From NCBI GenBank assembly GCA_947493145.1, contig CANLPZ010000002.1, positions 267,364 through 331,363 of the forward strand: a stretch of 64,000 nt of DNA, in the 5' to 3' direction. Below the pieces are notes generated by a model that did not search any database, was not told the origin of the DNA, and was given only the letters and a program-made list of their open reading frames with translations. Made by a program: the position numbers and the translations under genes. Source of the DNA: an uncultured Paracoccaceae bacterium. GTDB lineage: Bacteria > Pseudomonadota > Alphaproteobacteria > Rhodobacterales > Rhodobacteraceae. Every line of letters begins with the position of its first letter. The stretch's first letter is position 1. Of the stretch, positions 47,254-55,909 are shown one piece after another.

Positions 47254-47934
47254 ATGACTTCGATAAAGGCCGAACGCCCCGACATTCCTTGGTGGCGGCA
47301 ACTGCTTCCTTCAACACTGATTTACGGGCTTGGACTTGCGGTCACGACCTATGGATTTTCGGTGTCACCTTACGGGGACAGTGAGCAGCTTGCGATACGC
47401 GTTATTTGCGCGGCGTTGATTGGTTTGCTTGCACTTCCCGCGATAGCCAGCAGCGCAAAAATGGCAACGCGGTCGATACAGGATATAGCGCTATGGCATT
47501 ACGGTATATATCAATCTATCCATTTTGGTTTGGTGATGATCTGTTTCATCGGGTCAAGCTCCGCATATTGGATATTGGTGTGCGGTGGTTTGCTGTATGG
47601 TACGTTTGTGATGGTCCTATTCGATGAAAATCGCCGCGATAAAGGATTTATGGCAACTCGGGTCTTTGATGAAGCGAATGACGCCTTCAATCCGGAACAC
47701 TGGCCTTTCGTTGCAAAACTCCAACCCTTTGTCGGCCTTTCATTTTATTTTGCTGTTTTCGTCGGCAACGATCGTTCCCTAGGTGAAATGCAAATCCCTA
47801 TTGTTCTGATTGCATTTATTGCCCTAGGTTCAACACGGTTTCAATTTCTACGTGGCCACCGGTTTTTTGTCCAAGAGATGATCCGTGTTTCAATCGTAGT
47901 CGTTCTTATTGCGTCAACGTTTTGGATTGCGTAG
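47254..47934 (+). CDS. Inner-membrane protein of unknown function
   Basis: A 226-residue protein with about six predicted membrane segments (for example STLIYGLGLAVTTYGFSV, ICAALIGLLALPAIA, and VSIVVVLIASTFWI at the C-terminus) separated by short charged loops. A soluble middle portion contains DENRRDKGFMATRVFDEAND. I see no transport or enzyme motif. It is 40 bases after hisD in the same direction; related core blocks usually go directly from hisD to UPF0262, so it looks like an extra gene. Confidence 0.6.
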   Translation: MTSIKAERPDIPWWRQLLPSTLIYGLGLAVTTYGFSVSPYGDSEQLAIRVICAALIGLLALPAIASSAKMATRSIQDIALWHYGIYQSIHFGLVMICFIGSSSAYWILVCGGLLYGTFVMVLFDENRRDKGFMATRVFDEANDAFNPEHWPFVAKLQPFVGLSFYFAVFVGNDRSLGEMQIPIVLIAFIALGSTRFQFLRGHRFFVQEMIRVSIVVVLIASTFWIA

Positions 47935-48017
47935 CGTCGGTTCGCTAAAAACTGGCCTGTGAGCCCTTTCCAAGTTCGACTTTGCAAGGTACGCAAGGGC
48001 TGCAAAGGAAAGCCATC

Positions 48018-48491
48018 ATGTCGCATCTCATTGATATCCAAATCGACGATAGCGCGATCGCGCCCCCTACGCCTGAGATTGATCAAGAGCGCAAGGTCGC
48101 GATCTTTGACCTGTTGGAGGACAATCGCTTTGAACTTCCTGCCGAGCGCGGCGCGCCCGAAGGTCCCTTAAAGCTATTGCTTGCGATCCGTGAAAAGCGT
48201 TTGGTTTTTGATCTAAAGGACGCAGCAGATGATCCAGCGGCTGAATTCCACCTGTCGCTGGGCCCGTTTCGTCAAGTTGTGAAAGATTACTTTCAAATCT
48301 GTGAAAGCTATTTCGACGCGGCAAAGAACCTTCCACCGAGTCAGATCGAAACCATCGACATGGCGCGGCGCGGGATACACAACGAAGGCGCGCGGGTGTT
48401 GCAAGAACGGTTGGAAGGCAAGGCCGTCATCGACAAGGACACCGCCAGAAGGTTGTTCACGCTGATTTGCGTGCTGCACTTCGGAGGGTGA
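48018..48491 (+). CDS. UPF0262-family protein
   Basis: A 157-residue protein matching the alphaproteobacterial UPF0262 family: IAPPTPEIDQERKVAIFDLL, then LKLLLAIREKRLVFDL and PFRQVVKDYFQICESYFDA, IDMARRGIHNEGARVLQERL. I use the ATG at 48018, which begins the family N-terminus; an upstream start would add 12 unrelated residues. Function unknown. It ends two bases before the phosphatase gene. Confidence 0.86.
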   Translation: MSHLIDIQIDDSAIAPPTPEIDQERKVAIFDLLEDNRFELPAERGAPEGPLKLLLAIREKRLVFDLKDAADDPAAEFHLSLGPFRQVVKDYFQICESYFDAAKNLPPSQIETIDMARRGIHNEGARVLQERLEGKAVIDKDTARRLFTLICVLHFGG

Positions 48492-48493
48492 CA

Positions 48494-48958
48494 ATGGTTC
48501 GGCCGCTTCCACAATCCATCCTTTTTTGTTGTGACCACAATTCGGTTCGATCCCCAATGGCCGAAGGGATCATGAAAAAATTCTATGGGACCGAGTGTTA
48601 CATTCAGTCCGTTGGCGTCAAAAATGACTTGGAAATCGATGGGTTTTCGATCGCAGTGTGCGAAGAAATTGGCGTCGAACTTTCGCGCCACCAGTCCCGC
48701 AGTTTCGACCAGATGGAAGAATGGGGGGATGATCTGTCCTCCTTTGATTTGGTTGTGGCGTTGTCACCTGCAAGCCAACGTAGAGCATTGGAACTAACGC
48801 GTTTTTTCCACTTGGATGTGGAATATTGGCCGATCTTGGATCCGACGGGTTTGGGCGACAACCGCGAAAGACGGTTGGTATCGTATCGTGAAAGCCGTGA
48901 TCAAATCATTCTAAAGCTCACGGAAAATTGGGGTCCGCCCCGCACCGAAAGCAGCTAA
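48494..48958 (+). CDS. Low-molecular-weight phosphatase-like protein
   Basis: A 154-residue protein of the low-molecular-weight tyrosine phosphatase/arsenate reductase family. The N-terminal P-loop reads FCCDHNSVRSPMAEG, with the C-x5-R spacing, but Asp-His replace the usual Gly-Asn-type start of the loop. The C-terminal general-acid region LDPTGLGD carries the Asp-Pro pair. It follows UPF0262 by two bases and precedes infA in a conserved block. Whether the substrate is a phosphoprotein, sugar phosphate or arsenate cannot be told. Confidence 0.78.
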   Translation: MVRPLPQSILFCCDHNSVRSPMAEGIMKKFYGTECYIQSVGVKNDLEIDGFSIAVCEEIGVELSRHQSRSFDQMEEWGDDLSSFDLVVALSPASQRRALELTRFFHLDVEYWPILDPTGLGDNRERRLVSYRESRDQIILKLTENWGPPRTESS

Positions 48959-49076
48959 ATTCCCGATTTTCCGTAATATTTTGATCTAAATCCTGCTTTT
49001 TGGCTTGAAAATAGGCGCGCAGGGCCGCATATCGCAAGGGCCTGCGTTTGGACAGGTGCATTGAGATGGAGAGAAC

Positions 49077-49295
49077 ATGGCCAAGGAAGAACTACTCGAA
49101 TTTCCCGGTGTCGTTAAGGAACTCTTGCCTAATGCGACGTTTCGGGTCGAGTTGGAAAACGGCCATGAAATCATCGCACATACGGCGGGAAAGATGCGGA
49201 AAAACCGTATCCGCGTTTTGGCTGGCGACAAAGTCCAAGTTGAAATGACGCCATATGATCTGACCAAGGGTCGGATCAACTACCGTTTTAAATAA
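49077..49295 (+). CDS. infA: Translation initiation factor IF-1
   Basis: A 72-residue S1/OB-fold protein that blocks the ribosomal A site during initiation. The sequence has the invariant family blocks [31 protein letters not shown] and [22 protein letters not shown] site precedes the ATG. It ends one base before the TTG start of the maf gene. Confidence 0.98.
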   Translation: MAKEELLEFPGVVKELLPNATFRVELENGHEIIAHTAGKMRKNRIRVLAGDKVQVEMTPYDLTKGRINYRFK

Positions 49296-49296
49296 A

Positions 49297-49875
49297 TTGC
49301 GGTTTATTCTGGGGTCTGGAAGCCCGCGCCGACGTGAATTGTTGGCGCAACTTGGTGTGACGCCTGATGAAATCCGTTCACCGGACATCGACGAAGATCC
49401 GCGAAAAGGCGAATTGCCGCGTCCCTATTGTTCACGTATTACGCGTGGCAAGGCCGAGGCAACCGTTGTGCAGTCGGGCGAAATCGCGTTGTGCGCCGAC
49501 ACGACAGTCGCTTTGGGGCGACGGATTATGGGCAAACCAGCCGATGCCTCCGAAGCACGTGATTTTTTGAATTTACTAAGTGGTCGCCGGCATCGAGTGA
49601 TTACCGCTGTGGCGATTAAAACAGCAGACCACATTTGGGTGCGCGACGTTGTCACCGATGTGAAAATGAAACGCCTAAGCGACCAAGAACTGAACAGTTA
49701 TATCGCGACGCATGATTGGCAGGGCAAAGCAGGCGGATACGCAATCCAAGGTCCTGCAGGCGCGTTTATTCCATGGATCAGCGGGTCGTATAGCGCTGTT
49801 ATGGGCTTGCCCGTTTCCGAAACCGCGCAAATGCTCGTCGCTGCGGGATATCCGTTGTATCAGGGGGGCAAATGA
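49297..49875 (+). CDS. maf: Maf-family nucleoside triphosphate pyrophosphatase
   Basis: A 192-residue house-cleaning pyrophosphatase that hydrolyses dTTP/UTP or modified nucleotides. It uses a TTG start directly after the infA stop. The first residues [19 protein letters not shown] include the S-x-S-P-R-R loop. The catalytic [16 protein letters not shown] and the substrate-selecting YSGVMG-like [14 protein letters not shown] follow. It overlaps the RNase E/G gene by 4 bases. Which Maf subfamily (YhdE or YceF) is not resolvable by eye. Confidence 0.9.
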   Translation: MRFILGSGSPRRRELLAQLGVTPDEIRSPDIDEDPRKGELPRPYCSRITRGKAEATVVQSGEIALCADTTVALGRRIMGKPADASEARDFLNLLSGRRHRVITAVAIKTADHIWVRDVVTDVKMKRLSDQELNSYIATHDWQGKAGGYAIQGPAGAFIPWISGSYSAVMGLPVSETAQMLVAAGYPLYQGGK

Positions 49876-50894
49876 AGAGCACAACCATTGTTTTGGATCA
49901 CATAGGTGGCGTTGAAGCTGCGGCAAAGCTCGTCGACGGCAGGCTTAGTGATTTTTTGATCGATGTCGACGACCGTCCTCGGATCGGATCGATTCATCGC
50001 GTTCGCGCGGATCGTCCGATGAAAGGGCAGGGCGGTTTGATCGTAAAACACGATCAACGGTTTTTCCTGCGTGGCGCCAAAGGAATTAAACCGGGCGATG
50101 AATTCTTGGTGCAGGTGGGATCCCATGCAGAACCTCACAAAGCCATACCTGTGTCGTCAAAATTGGTGTTTAAAAGCCGGTTCGTTATTGTAACGCCGGA
50201 CGATCCGGGTGTGAATATCGCCCGCAGCATCCGCGATGACGAAGAGCGCGACCGGTTAAAATTGATCGCACTTGAGTCATTAGGCGATTTGCCGTTTGGT
50301 TTGATCCTACGATCCTCTTGCGCAGGGGGCGATGCGGATGACATCGCGGCTGACCTCGAGGATATGATCGCGCTTGCGTCCAGTGCATTGGATGCAGCGA
50401 GCGTAGGAGAGGTTTCGGCCGGAGATGGGCCACATGTTCTTGCATGGCGCGATTGGGTGGAACCGGCGGATGTGATTACCCAAGAGGGCAGTTTTGAACA
50501 GTTGGGTGTTTTGGACCAATTGGAAACATTGCGCGCTGTCGACGTTCGATTGGGTACAGGGTCAATGATCATCGAACCAACCAGCGCGTTTGTGGCCGTC
50601 GATATCAACACAGGCGGTGCCACTGACACCGCATCTGGACTAAAGACCAACCTCGCCGCGGCGAAAGACCTGCCACGGCAGTTGCGTCTGCGTGGTCTGG
50701 GTGGGCAAATTGTTGTCGACTTTGCCCCGATGACGAAAAATGACCGAAAACAGGTCGATGTTGCGTTGCGCGCGGCCTTTAAAACCTGCCCAGTTGATAC
50801 CGTGCTTGCAGGTTGGACAACACTTGGGAATTTCGAGTTGCAACGCAAACGCGAACGTTTACCTGTGCTACCGCTGCTTGAAAGGAGCCTGTGA
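49872..50894 (+). CDS. Short-form ribonuclease E/G
   Basis: A 340-residue endoribonuclease. RNase E catalytic-domain parts are visible: [15 protein letters not shown] in the S1-like region, [12 protein letters not shown], and the DNase I-like subdomain with the two magnesium-binding aspartates in [13 protein letters not shown] and [17 protein letters not shown]. The usual zinc-link (CPxCxG) and C-terminal small domain are absent: it ends at LPLLERSL, shorter than RNase G (about 490). It overlaps maf and yacG by 4 bases each. It is the Rhodobacteraceae short form by context. Confidence 0.87.
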   Translation: MKSTTIVLDHIGGVEAAAKLVDGRLSDFLIDVDDRPRIGSIHRVRADRPMKGQGGLIVKHDQRFFLRGAKGIKPGDEFLVQVGSHAEPHKAIPVSSKLVFKSRFVIVTPDDPGVNIARSIRDDEERDRLKLIALESLGDLPFGLILRSSCAGGDADDIAADLEDMIALASSALDAASVGEVSAGDGPHVLAWRDWVEPADVITQEGSFEQLGVLDQLETLRAVDVRLGTGSMIIEPTSAFVAVDINTGGATDTASGLKTNLAAAKDLPRQLRLRGLGGQIVVDFAPMTKNDRKQVDVALRAAFKTCPVDTVLAGWTTLGNFELQRKRERLPVLPLLERSL

Positions 50895-51076
50895 TGGCCT
50901 GTCCGATGTGTGAAAAAGAGACGGTTGAACGTTACCGCCCGTTTTGCTCAAAACGATGCGCAGACCGTGATTTAGGGAAATGGATGACCGGTGCTTATGC
51001 TGTGCCCAGCAACGATCCCGAAGATGTGGCCGACCTCGAAACCGCGATCGATCAAGCCAAACGCAAACCGCATTGA
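50891..51076 (+). CDS. yacG: DNA gyrase inhibitor YacG
   Basis: A 61-residue zinc-finger protein. Two cysteine pairs, CPMC (Cys3, Cys6) and CSKRC (Cys18, Cys22), bind zinc; the C-terminal tail is acidic (DPEDVADLETAID), as in YacG, which binds GyrB and inhibits gyrase. It overlaps the RNase E/G stop by 4 bases and precedes tRNA-Phe by 80 bases. Confidence 0.93.
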   Translation: MMACPMCEKETVERYRPFCSKRCADRDLGKWMTGAYAVPSNDPEDVADLETAIDQAKRKPH

Positions 51077-51156
51077 AAAAAGGTAAAAAAGCCTCTGGAC
51101 ACCCCAGCCTGCCTGACCTAGAACGCGCACACCCAGACGCAAACCGCGTTTCCCGT

Positions 51157-51231
51157 GCCCGGGTAGCTCAGGGGTAGAGCAGTGGATTGAAAATCCTCGT
51201 GTCGGTGGTTCGATTCCGCCCCCGGGCACCA
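51157..51231 (+). tRNA. tRNA-Phe (anticodon GAA)
   Basis: A 75-base cloverleaf with encoded CCA. Acceptor GCCCGGG pairs with CCCGGGC, the anticodon loop gives GAA, and the T loop is GGTTCGATTCC. The region beyond its 3' end is accessory, but I found no repeated 3' end, so insertion at this tRNA is not shown. Confidence 0.97.
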
Positions 51232-51781
51232 CTTTTACCAAGATATCAATGACTTAGTGGTTCATTTGACTGATGGATGCTTCAAATCTACTGTGGCACA
51301 GTTTGGCACGGTCATTCGGTTAAGAAACGGACAACACGATTCCTAGGATTTTATGGGGGAAATCCAGCTTTACAGTAAACCCCAACAATGTGTTCAGGGT
51401 CGACGGTGAAGCATTTTAGGGGCTTGCATAGCGTCTTACCTCCAACGAGTAGCCAAATATACTTCTTTTTGTTGAGCAACGGGCTGAGAGAAACCTAGGA
51501 CCGTTTTTCTAAGGGAAGAAAAACGCGGCAATGATTGCACTACTTTCAGCCGAGTTGGGTCTTAGTGTAATATGGGTTTTGATGACATGGATGAAGCTGA
51601 AGGTTTTCAATGGGGTGCTTCGATGTTTGGGAGCTTAAAAACGGAGGTTAGCCATTGGCAAAATGCAGGCAAAAAACACCGGTGCATGGCTTTTCAAGGG
51701 AGTAGGGATCGAAAAAATTGGTTCCAGACTTGGTGAACTTTTGTTCATGAAGCGAACAGTTTTTGTAATTTTTGAGGAAAA
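51232..51781. other. AT-rich intergenic region after tRNA-Phe
   Basis: About 550 bases with no supported gene, terminator or repeat. ORFs here are short and lack ribosome sites. It marks the transition from core to accessory DNA. Confidence 0.5.
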
Positions 51782-52393
51782 ATGATGAATTTGAAAATTA
51801 CGTTTTTGATTTCGGCAATCTTCGTAATGTTTATTGTTTTTCACATCCAGGGAAACTCATTAATTCCTCATTTCCGAGGGCATACCTTCCATAAGCTTTC
51901 GATCGACTTGTCAAGAGACGGTCAAGTTAAGGGTGAAAAGATTTTTGAAAGCCGGAACTTGGGTGACATGATTTCGTCAGTTGGGTTTGCCTTTGCTCTA
52001 GCGAAATTCCCAGATGCCAAAAGTTGTTTGAGCAATGAATCGGGTTCTTTGATGGAAACATCTAAATTAGATTGGAAATCCATCAAGAGACCCAAACAAG
52101 CCGCCGTGTGCTTGTTTAATATAGCAGAAGAATTTGATAACCGTTCAAAGTTGAAAGCATGGCTGAAAAATTCGGCTGATAGTTCCTATTTCAATGACAA
52201 GGTTGAAATCACTCTTGGCAAATCAGAGGACCTTTACCTGCGACTGAACCTTTTACCGATGTTCGAAAACCATTGTTTCATTAACCTATATGGTTGTGTT
52301 TTTGGTCGGCATCAATCGGCGATTATAAGTGTTAGCGAAAGAGGTGAAGTTGACTTGCTACACCTCAACTCTCCCAAAATATCTTTAAATTAA
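51782..52393 (+). CDS. Unknown membrane-anchored or secreted protein
   Basis: A 203-residue, AT-rich gene product preceded by GAGGAA. It starts with a strongly hydrophobic segment (LKITFLISAIFVMFIVFHI, about residues 4-22), a signal anchor, then a charged, soluble domain. Cysteines appear in KSCLSNES, AVCLFN, HCFINLYGCVF, enough for two disulfides if exported. No domain was recognised. Codon use and composition differ from the neighbouring core genes, suggesting transfer. Confidence 0.55.
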   Translation: MMNLKITFLISAIFVMFIVFHIQGNSLIPHFRGHTFHKLSIDLSRDGQVKGEKIFESRNLGDMISSVGFAFALAKFPDAKSCLSNESGSLMETSKLDWKSIKRPKQAAVCLFNIAEEFDNRSKLKAWLKNSADSSYFNDKVEITLGKSEDLYLRLNLLPMFENHCFINLYGCVFGRHQSAIISVSERGEVDLLHLNSPKISLN

Positions 52394-52413
52394 TTTACAC
52401 AAAGGAGCGCCAA

Positions 52414-52494
52414 ATGGGCAAAGTCTATCTAGCTGCAAACTTCATCACAATTACTAATAGGACTGGACCTGTCTCGTTGTTGTGCTGCGCCTAG
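52414..52494 (+). pseudogene. Short ORF with strong ribosome site; possible truncated gene start
   Basis: AAAGGAG lies seven bases before an ATG opening MGKVYLAANFITITNRTGP, but the frame ends after 26 residues at TAG, just before the degraded IS3 end. I read it as the first codons of a second gene of the preceding unit, cut off by insertion or deletion. Confidence 0.3.
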
Positions 52495-52625
52495 TGCTTG
52501 TTTAGGCCACTCTCCGTTAAAAAGCGTCTGGGAAGTTTCCAGCCAAAGGAAAGCCAAAGACAGACTATTTCGCTGCGCGTGGCCGCTAAAAGCGCAAACG
52601 AGCCCGCGTAACCGAAGAGCGTAAC

Positions 52626-52730
52626 ATCCAAAACGCAAACACACGAAAAAGGCATGCGGTCGCCCGTTGACTTCGAAGAAAGACAGCGCAAATTGAAAAC
52701 AGAAGGTGTCTAAGAAACTAGAGGCTCCAC
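52626..52730 (+). mobile_element. Degraded 3' end of an IS3-family element
   Basis: The bases from about 52626 encode remnants of the transposase C-terminus (RSPVDFEERQRK, then a stop) and end in a terminal repeat (GTGTCTAAGAAACTAGAGGC). They match the 3' end of the full IS at 55834-55928, including the SPVDFEERQ-like block. Left end and most of the element are gone. Confidence 0.75.
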
Positions 52731-52884
52731 AGAGGTGGGAAAACACTACCTTTAGCTGTGTTTCGAATCGCGTATAAGGAGATTAATTTAGCTATATGCA
52801 TGGAAACAAACGTTTCTATCTGAGTATTCTTATATTGAAGGAAGTGTCAAATTGGCGTCACAGTCGTGCCATCGTGGCGCATCC

Positions 52885-52907
52885 AGAAGTGCCAAATTGG
52901 CACTTCT
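52885..52907. repeat. Perfect 23-base palindrome next to a helix-turn-helix gene
   Basis: AGAAGTGCCA, AAT, TGGCACTTCT: 10-bp arms with a 3-base centre, overlapping the stop codon of the gene that ends at 52906. There is no T-run, so an operator or dimer binding site is as likely as a terminator. Confidence 0.5.
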
Positions 52908-53265
52908 AGTTTGGCCTCTTTCGTGCGGTCAGGTTGAGCTCATAGAGGTTGGATTTTCCAAGGCCACGTCTTTTGACCGTTAGAAAATCTGCATCTTCCA
53001 GCTCTTTGATCCAACGCACGACTGACCGCTTCCCCGCGCCCATATCGTCAGCGAGCTTTTCCTGACCTGGGAAGCAGTAATCATTTTGCCATGCGTATTT
53101 GAGCAGCATCGCATAGGTGAGTTTCGCGCCGACGCTGATCTTCTGCGAGACGAGGATGAAGTTGGGTACCTGCGTAAAACCACCCCCTGTCGAGATGATG
53201 TCGCCGCCTTTCAAGACAATGTTTCGATCTTTGAGAATGGCCCCAATCAATTGCGCGTCTGTCAT
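52906..53265 (-). CDS. Helix-turn-helix protein of plasmid replication/partition type
   Basis: A 119-residue winged-helix protein. The middle (FTQVPNFILVSQKISVGAKL, then AWQNDYCFPGQEKLADDMGA) and the recognition helix RSVVRWIKELEDADFLTVKR followed by GKSNLYELNL are like the DNA-binding domains found in plasmid or integrative-element replication proteins. The start has a weak ribosome site. Forty bases upstream is a second gene that also has an HTH head and coiled coil. No plasmid replication origin could be proved. Confidence 0.65.
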   Translation of the reverse strand: MTDAQLIGAILKDRNIVLKGGDIISTGGGFTQVPNFILVSQKISVGAKLTYAMLLKYAWQNDYCFPGQEKLADDMGAGKRSVVRWIKELEDADFLTVKRRGLGKSNLYELNLTARKRPN

Positions 53266-53305
53266 GGGTAAATTCTACCATGGCTGGGCTTGCCTCGCAC
53301 GGGTA

Positions 53306-53944
53306 CTACTGCACAGGACGTAGTGGCTCTTGATGTGGGCTCGCCACAGTTGCGTTGACATCGTCACGTTGAACAGGTGCTTTCAGAAACGTCTGATCAG
53401 GCGCTCCGCCCAACTGCAACACCTGCGTTTCCAGATGGCCGATATAGCGGCTTTGACTCAGAAGGTTCTTCTGCCCTTCCGCGTTCTGTTCGGTCAGAAA
53501 ATCAATTTGCCTATCGCGCACAGCCTTGTCGATTTCAAGCGAACGCAGCTCGCGACGAAGCTCCTCAATCTCGGCGCTGGTCTGCTGGCGTTCCCCCTCG
53601 TTCGCCTCAGTACGCCGAGGTTCGAACGCGTCCGCACGGGTTCGGACTGGTTCGTCCATAGTGCGCACCGGTTCGGACGGGTGCACACGTGTCTGTACCG
53701 GTTCGGACAGGCCTTGACTTTGCGCCAGAAACTCCAGCTCTGAACGGATTTTCACAGATAAGGAAGCCTCTTCGACCATCCAACGCTCACCGGTCGGCGT
53801 CGTCTGTTTCTGGGCTTCAACATGTTCGTTCCGCGCCCAAGAGCGGATTGTCTTCTTAGTGCGATCAAGCCCAGCTGCCTGACAGGCTGCAAAGGCTTGA
53901 TCAACGGTGAGCCACGCGCGTGGTGCTATTGTATTGTTGTTCAT
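53306..53944 (-). CDS. HTH plus coiled-coil protein with EPVRT repeats (plasmid-like)
   Basis: A 212-residue protein: N-terminal helix-turn-helix-like region (LTVDQAFAACQAAGLDRTKK, about 12-31), a linker with repeated acidic-proline units (SEPVQTR, SEPVRTM, DEPVRTR, FEPRRTE, about 80-110), then a long coiled coil (about 115-180, rich in E, L, R, Q). On DNA level the repeat carries GGTTCG at 53619, 53639, 53649, 53670 and 53700. It probably pairs with the downstream HTH gene on one transcript, a pattern of small plasmid regulators. Role unknown. Confidence 0.6.
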   Translation of the reverse strand: MNNNTIAPRAWLTVDQAFAACQAAGLDRTKKTIRSWARNEHVEAQKQTTPTGERWMVEEASLSVKIRSELEFLAQSQGLSEPVQTRVHPSEPVRTMDEPVRTRADAFEPRRTEANEGERQQTSAEIEELRRELRSLEIDKAVRDRQIDFLTEQNAEGQKNLLSQSRYIGHLETQVLQLGGAPDQTFLKAPVQRDDVNATVASPHQEPLRPVQ

Positions 53945-53960
53945 ATCCCAATCCTAGCAA

Positions 53961-53998
53961 CACGGGTGCAGACGCACGCGCACTTGTCCACACGGGTG
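53961..53998. repeat. Two direct CACGGGTG repeats upstream of the coiled-coil gene
   Basis: CACGGGTG at 53961-53968 and 53991-53998, 30 bases apart, in the upstream region of the minus-strand gene. The spacing is near three helical turns and could be an operator or iteron pair. Confidence 0.35.
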
Positions 53999-54005
53999 GG
54001 TAGTT

Positions 54006-54707
54006 TCAGTCGAACAACAACGTTTCCTGACCCGCACCACATATTCGTGCGAGCTGAAGCAAAGCGCGCTGCATCTGCTCAGAATAGTCGCTGCGCTGAT
54101 CCCTGATCATCGGCTCGAAAATCAGAAATAGATCATAGTCTTCGCGCACCTGTGGGGGATCGAATGTTTGGCTGAGAGTCATGCTGCGGCCATCGCATTG
54201 GCCGAAGGTTGTTCTGCGCTTGGGGAAGTAGTTCCCGTTGGTTGCCTGAAGTTGAGCGCGGCCCTGATAAAGCGATGCACGATTGAGATTTGCCTGCGTC
54301 AAATCAAACCCGTGTTGCACCATCTCAAAAATGTCGTCACCGCACATGAAGCGTTCGGTATAGCTCAAGAAGCAGCCATTGAGATTGTATGAAATATCGA
54401 CCGGTGCGGATGCTCCGCCAATGTAATACATGGTGCGAGAGGGGACGGTGATTTGCGAAATGTATTCCAAAGTTTCTTGGATGTTTGGGCCCTCCACGGA
54501 ATAGACAGTTTCGGGCCACGCTGCGACAGAAACATGACCATAACTTACCAGTTCGGTTGGTGGCTGCGACGGTGATGCTGGGGTTTCATTGATGCCAAGA
54601 TAATCGGCAATTTGGCTATGTACCTCTGGGATCAGCGTGACTTCATCGATCAATTGATTTAGAATGGGTACGCAGCTTTCAACGTCGACGCCTTCTATCC
54701 CAAACAC
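54006..54707 (-). pseudogene. Unknown protein, 5' end probably lost at the IS boundary
   Basis: A 233-residue reading frame that opens with GTG at 54707, four bases from the IS left terminal repeat at 54711. No ribosome site is visible, and a natural N-terminus is unlikely. The visible part has no known domain; it includes several Cys (SCVPIL, GCFLSY, RFMCGDD, GQCDGR, ICGAGQ) and acidic residues. The family is unknown. I infer that the true start was removed or displaced when the IS arrived or by a later deletion. Confidence 0.5.
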
Positions 54708-54781
54708 TGCGGTGCCCCTAGATTTGTAGACGCTTTGCTTGGTAATTTTGGAAGCAAAGGAAGACGCAAATGATAGGGTAA

Positions 54782-55039
54782 ATGCGGAATACGGACGAGT
54801 TTAAGATTGATGCTGTGGCGCAGGTCACGGAGCGCGGATATTCAGTCAAGGAGGTGGCCGCTCGGCTCGGGATCAGCACGAAGTCTCTGTACACTTGGAT
54901 GGCCAAATTCTCGAAGCCTAAGAGAGTGACCGATCAAGAGGCGGAGGTTAGGCGGCTCAAGAAAGAGCTGGCGCGTGTGACGGAGGAGCGAGACATTTTA
55001 AAAAAGGCCACCGCGTACTTCGCGAAGGATGTAAAGTGA
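54782..55039 (+). CDS. IS3-family transposase OrfA
   Basis: An 85-residue helix-turn-helix protein (KEVAARLGISTKSLYTWM) with a C-terminal leucine-zipper-like segment (EAEVRRLKKELARVTEERDI), which binds the IS ends. Near its end the bases 55000-55006 read A-AAA-AAG, a classical -1 slippery heptamer, and the -1 frame is open into orfB, so an OrfAB fusion could be made by frameshift. orfB also starts with a GTG at 55036 inside the orfA stop. Confidence 0.9.
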   Translation: MRNTDEFKIDAVAQVTERGYSVKEVAARLGISTKSLYTWMAKFSKPKRVTDQEAEVRRLKKELARVTEERDILKKATAYFAKDVK

Positions 55040-55896
55040 GGTACGCATTTATCGATGTGCATTGTCAGCAACATCCTGTCCGTGTTCTTTGCAAAATTCT
55101 GTGCGTTCATCCCAGCGGTTTCTATGCGTGGGTTAAAGAACCGTTAAGCCAGCGTGCGCTGGAAGATGAGCGCCAAACCAAGCTGGTTAAGGAAGCATGG
55201 AAAGACAGTGGTAAAGCCTACGGGTATCGCAAAATCCACGATGATCTGATCGAATTAGGCGAGGATGTATCTGCAAACCGCGTCGCGCGTTTGGCTCGGC
55301 TTGCAGGTATTCGAGCTGAGATCGGGTACAAGAAGAAGCCGGGCACCTACGGCGGCAAACCGTCACTGGTCGTCGACAATACGCTTGATCGCCAGTTCAC
55401 AGTGCCTGCCCCGAACAGGGCGTGGGTAACAGATATAACCTAGATCAGAACGCATGAAGGGTTCGCGTATCTCTGTGTCGTTGTAGACCTGTTCTCGCGT
55501 CGTGTGGTCGGTTGGGCAGTCCAGTCGCGGCAAACATCCGAACTGGTGCTGCAGGCGCTACGCATGGCCATCTGGCGACGCAAGCCTGGCAAAGGCCTAT
55601 TGATCCACTCGGACCAAGGAAGTCAGTTCACCAGCGGCGAATGGTACGAATTCCTTGAGGCGCACAAGCTGGAACATTCAATGAGCCGCAGGGGCAATTG
55701 CCACGACAACGCCGTGGCGGAAAGCTTCTTCCAGCTTCTCAAGCGCGAGAAGATCAGACGCCGAAAATATCGCACTCGAGATCAAGCAAGGCGAGATGTG
55801 TTCGAGTATATCGAGCAGTTCTACAACCCAAACGCAAGCACACGAACAACGGCATGCTGTCGCCCGTTGATTTCGAAGAAAGACAGCGTAATCTAG
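55036..55896 (+). pseudogene. IS3-family transposase OrfB with an internal amber stop
   Basis: The rve-type DDE transposase. The first aspartate lies in NRAWVTDIT. The next codon is TAG at 55441-55443, where close relatives have Tyr (TDITYIRTHEG), so a single base change (TAC or TAT to TAG) stops translation. After the stop the frame remains open with LCVVVDLFSRRVVGW, the second aspartate in LLIHSDQGSQFTS and the glutamate in NAVAESFFQLLKRE. The copy is therefore inactive unless the stop is suppressed. Confidence 0.88.
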
Positions 55897-55909
55897 GGAA
55901 AGCAGGTGT

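Noticed and set aside
52429..52746. 105-residue minus-strand ORF over the IS3 remnant
   Set aside because: The plus strand carries the recognisable transposase tail here; the minus ORF is its shadow.
53619..53705. GGTTCG repeats as a CRISPR array
   Set aside because: Repeats are only six bases, unevenly spaced and inside a coding frame.
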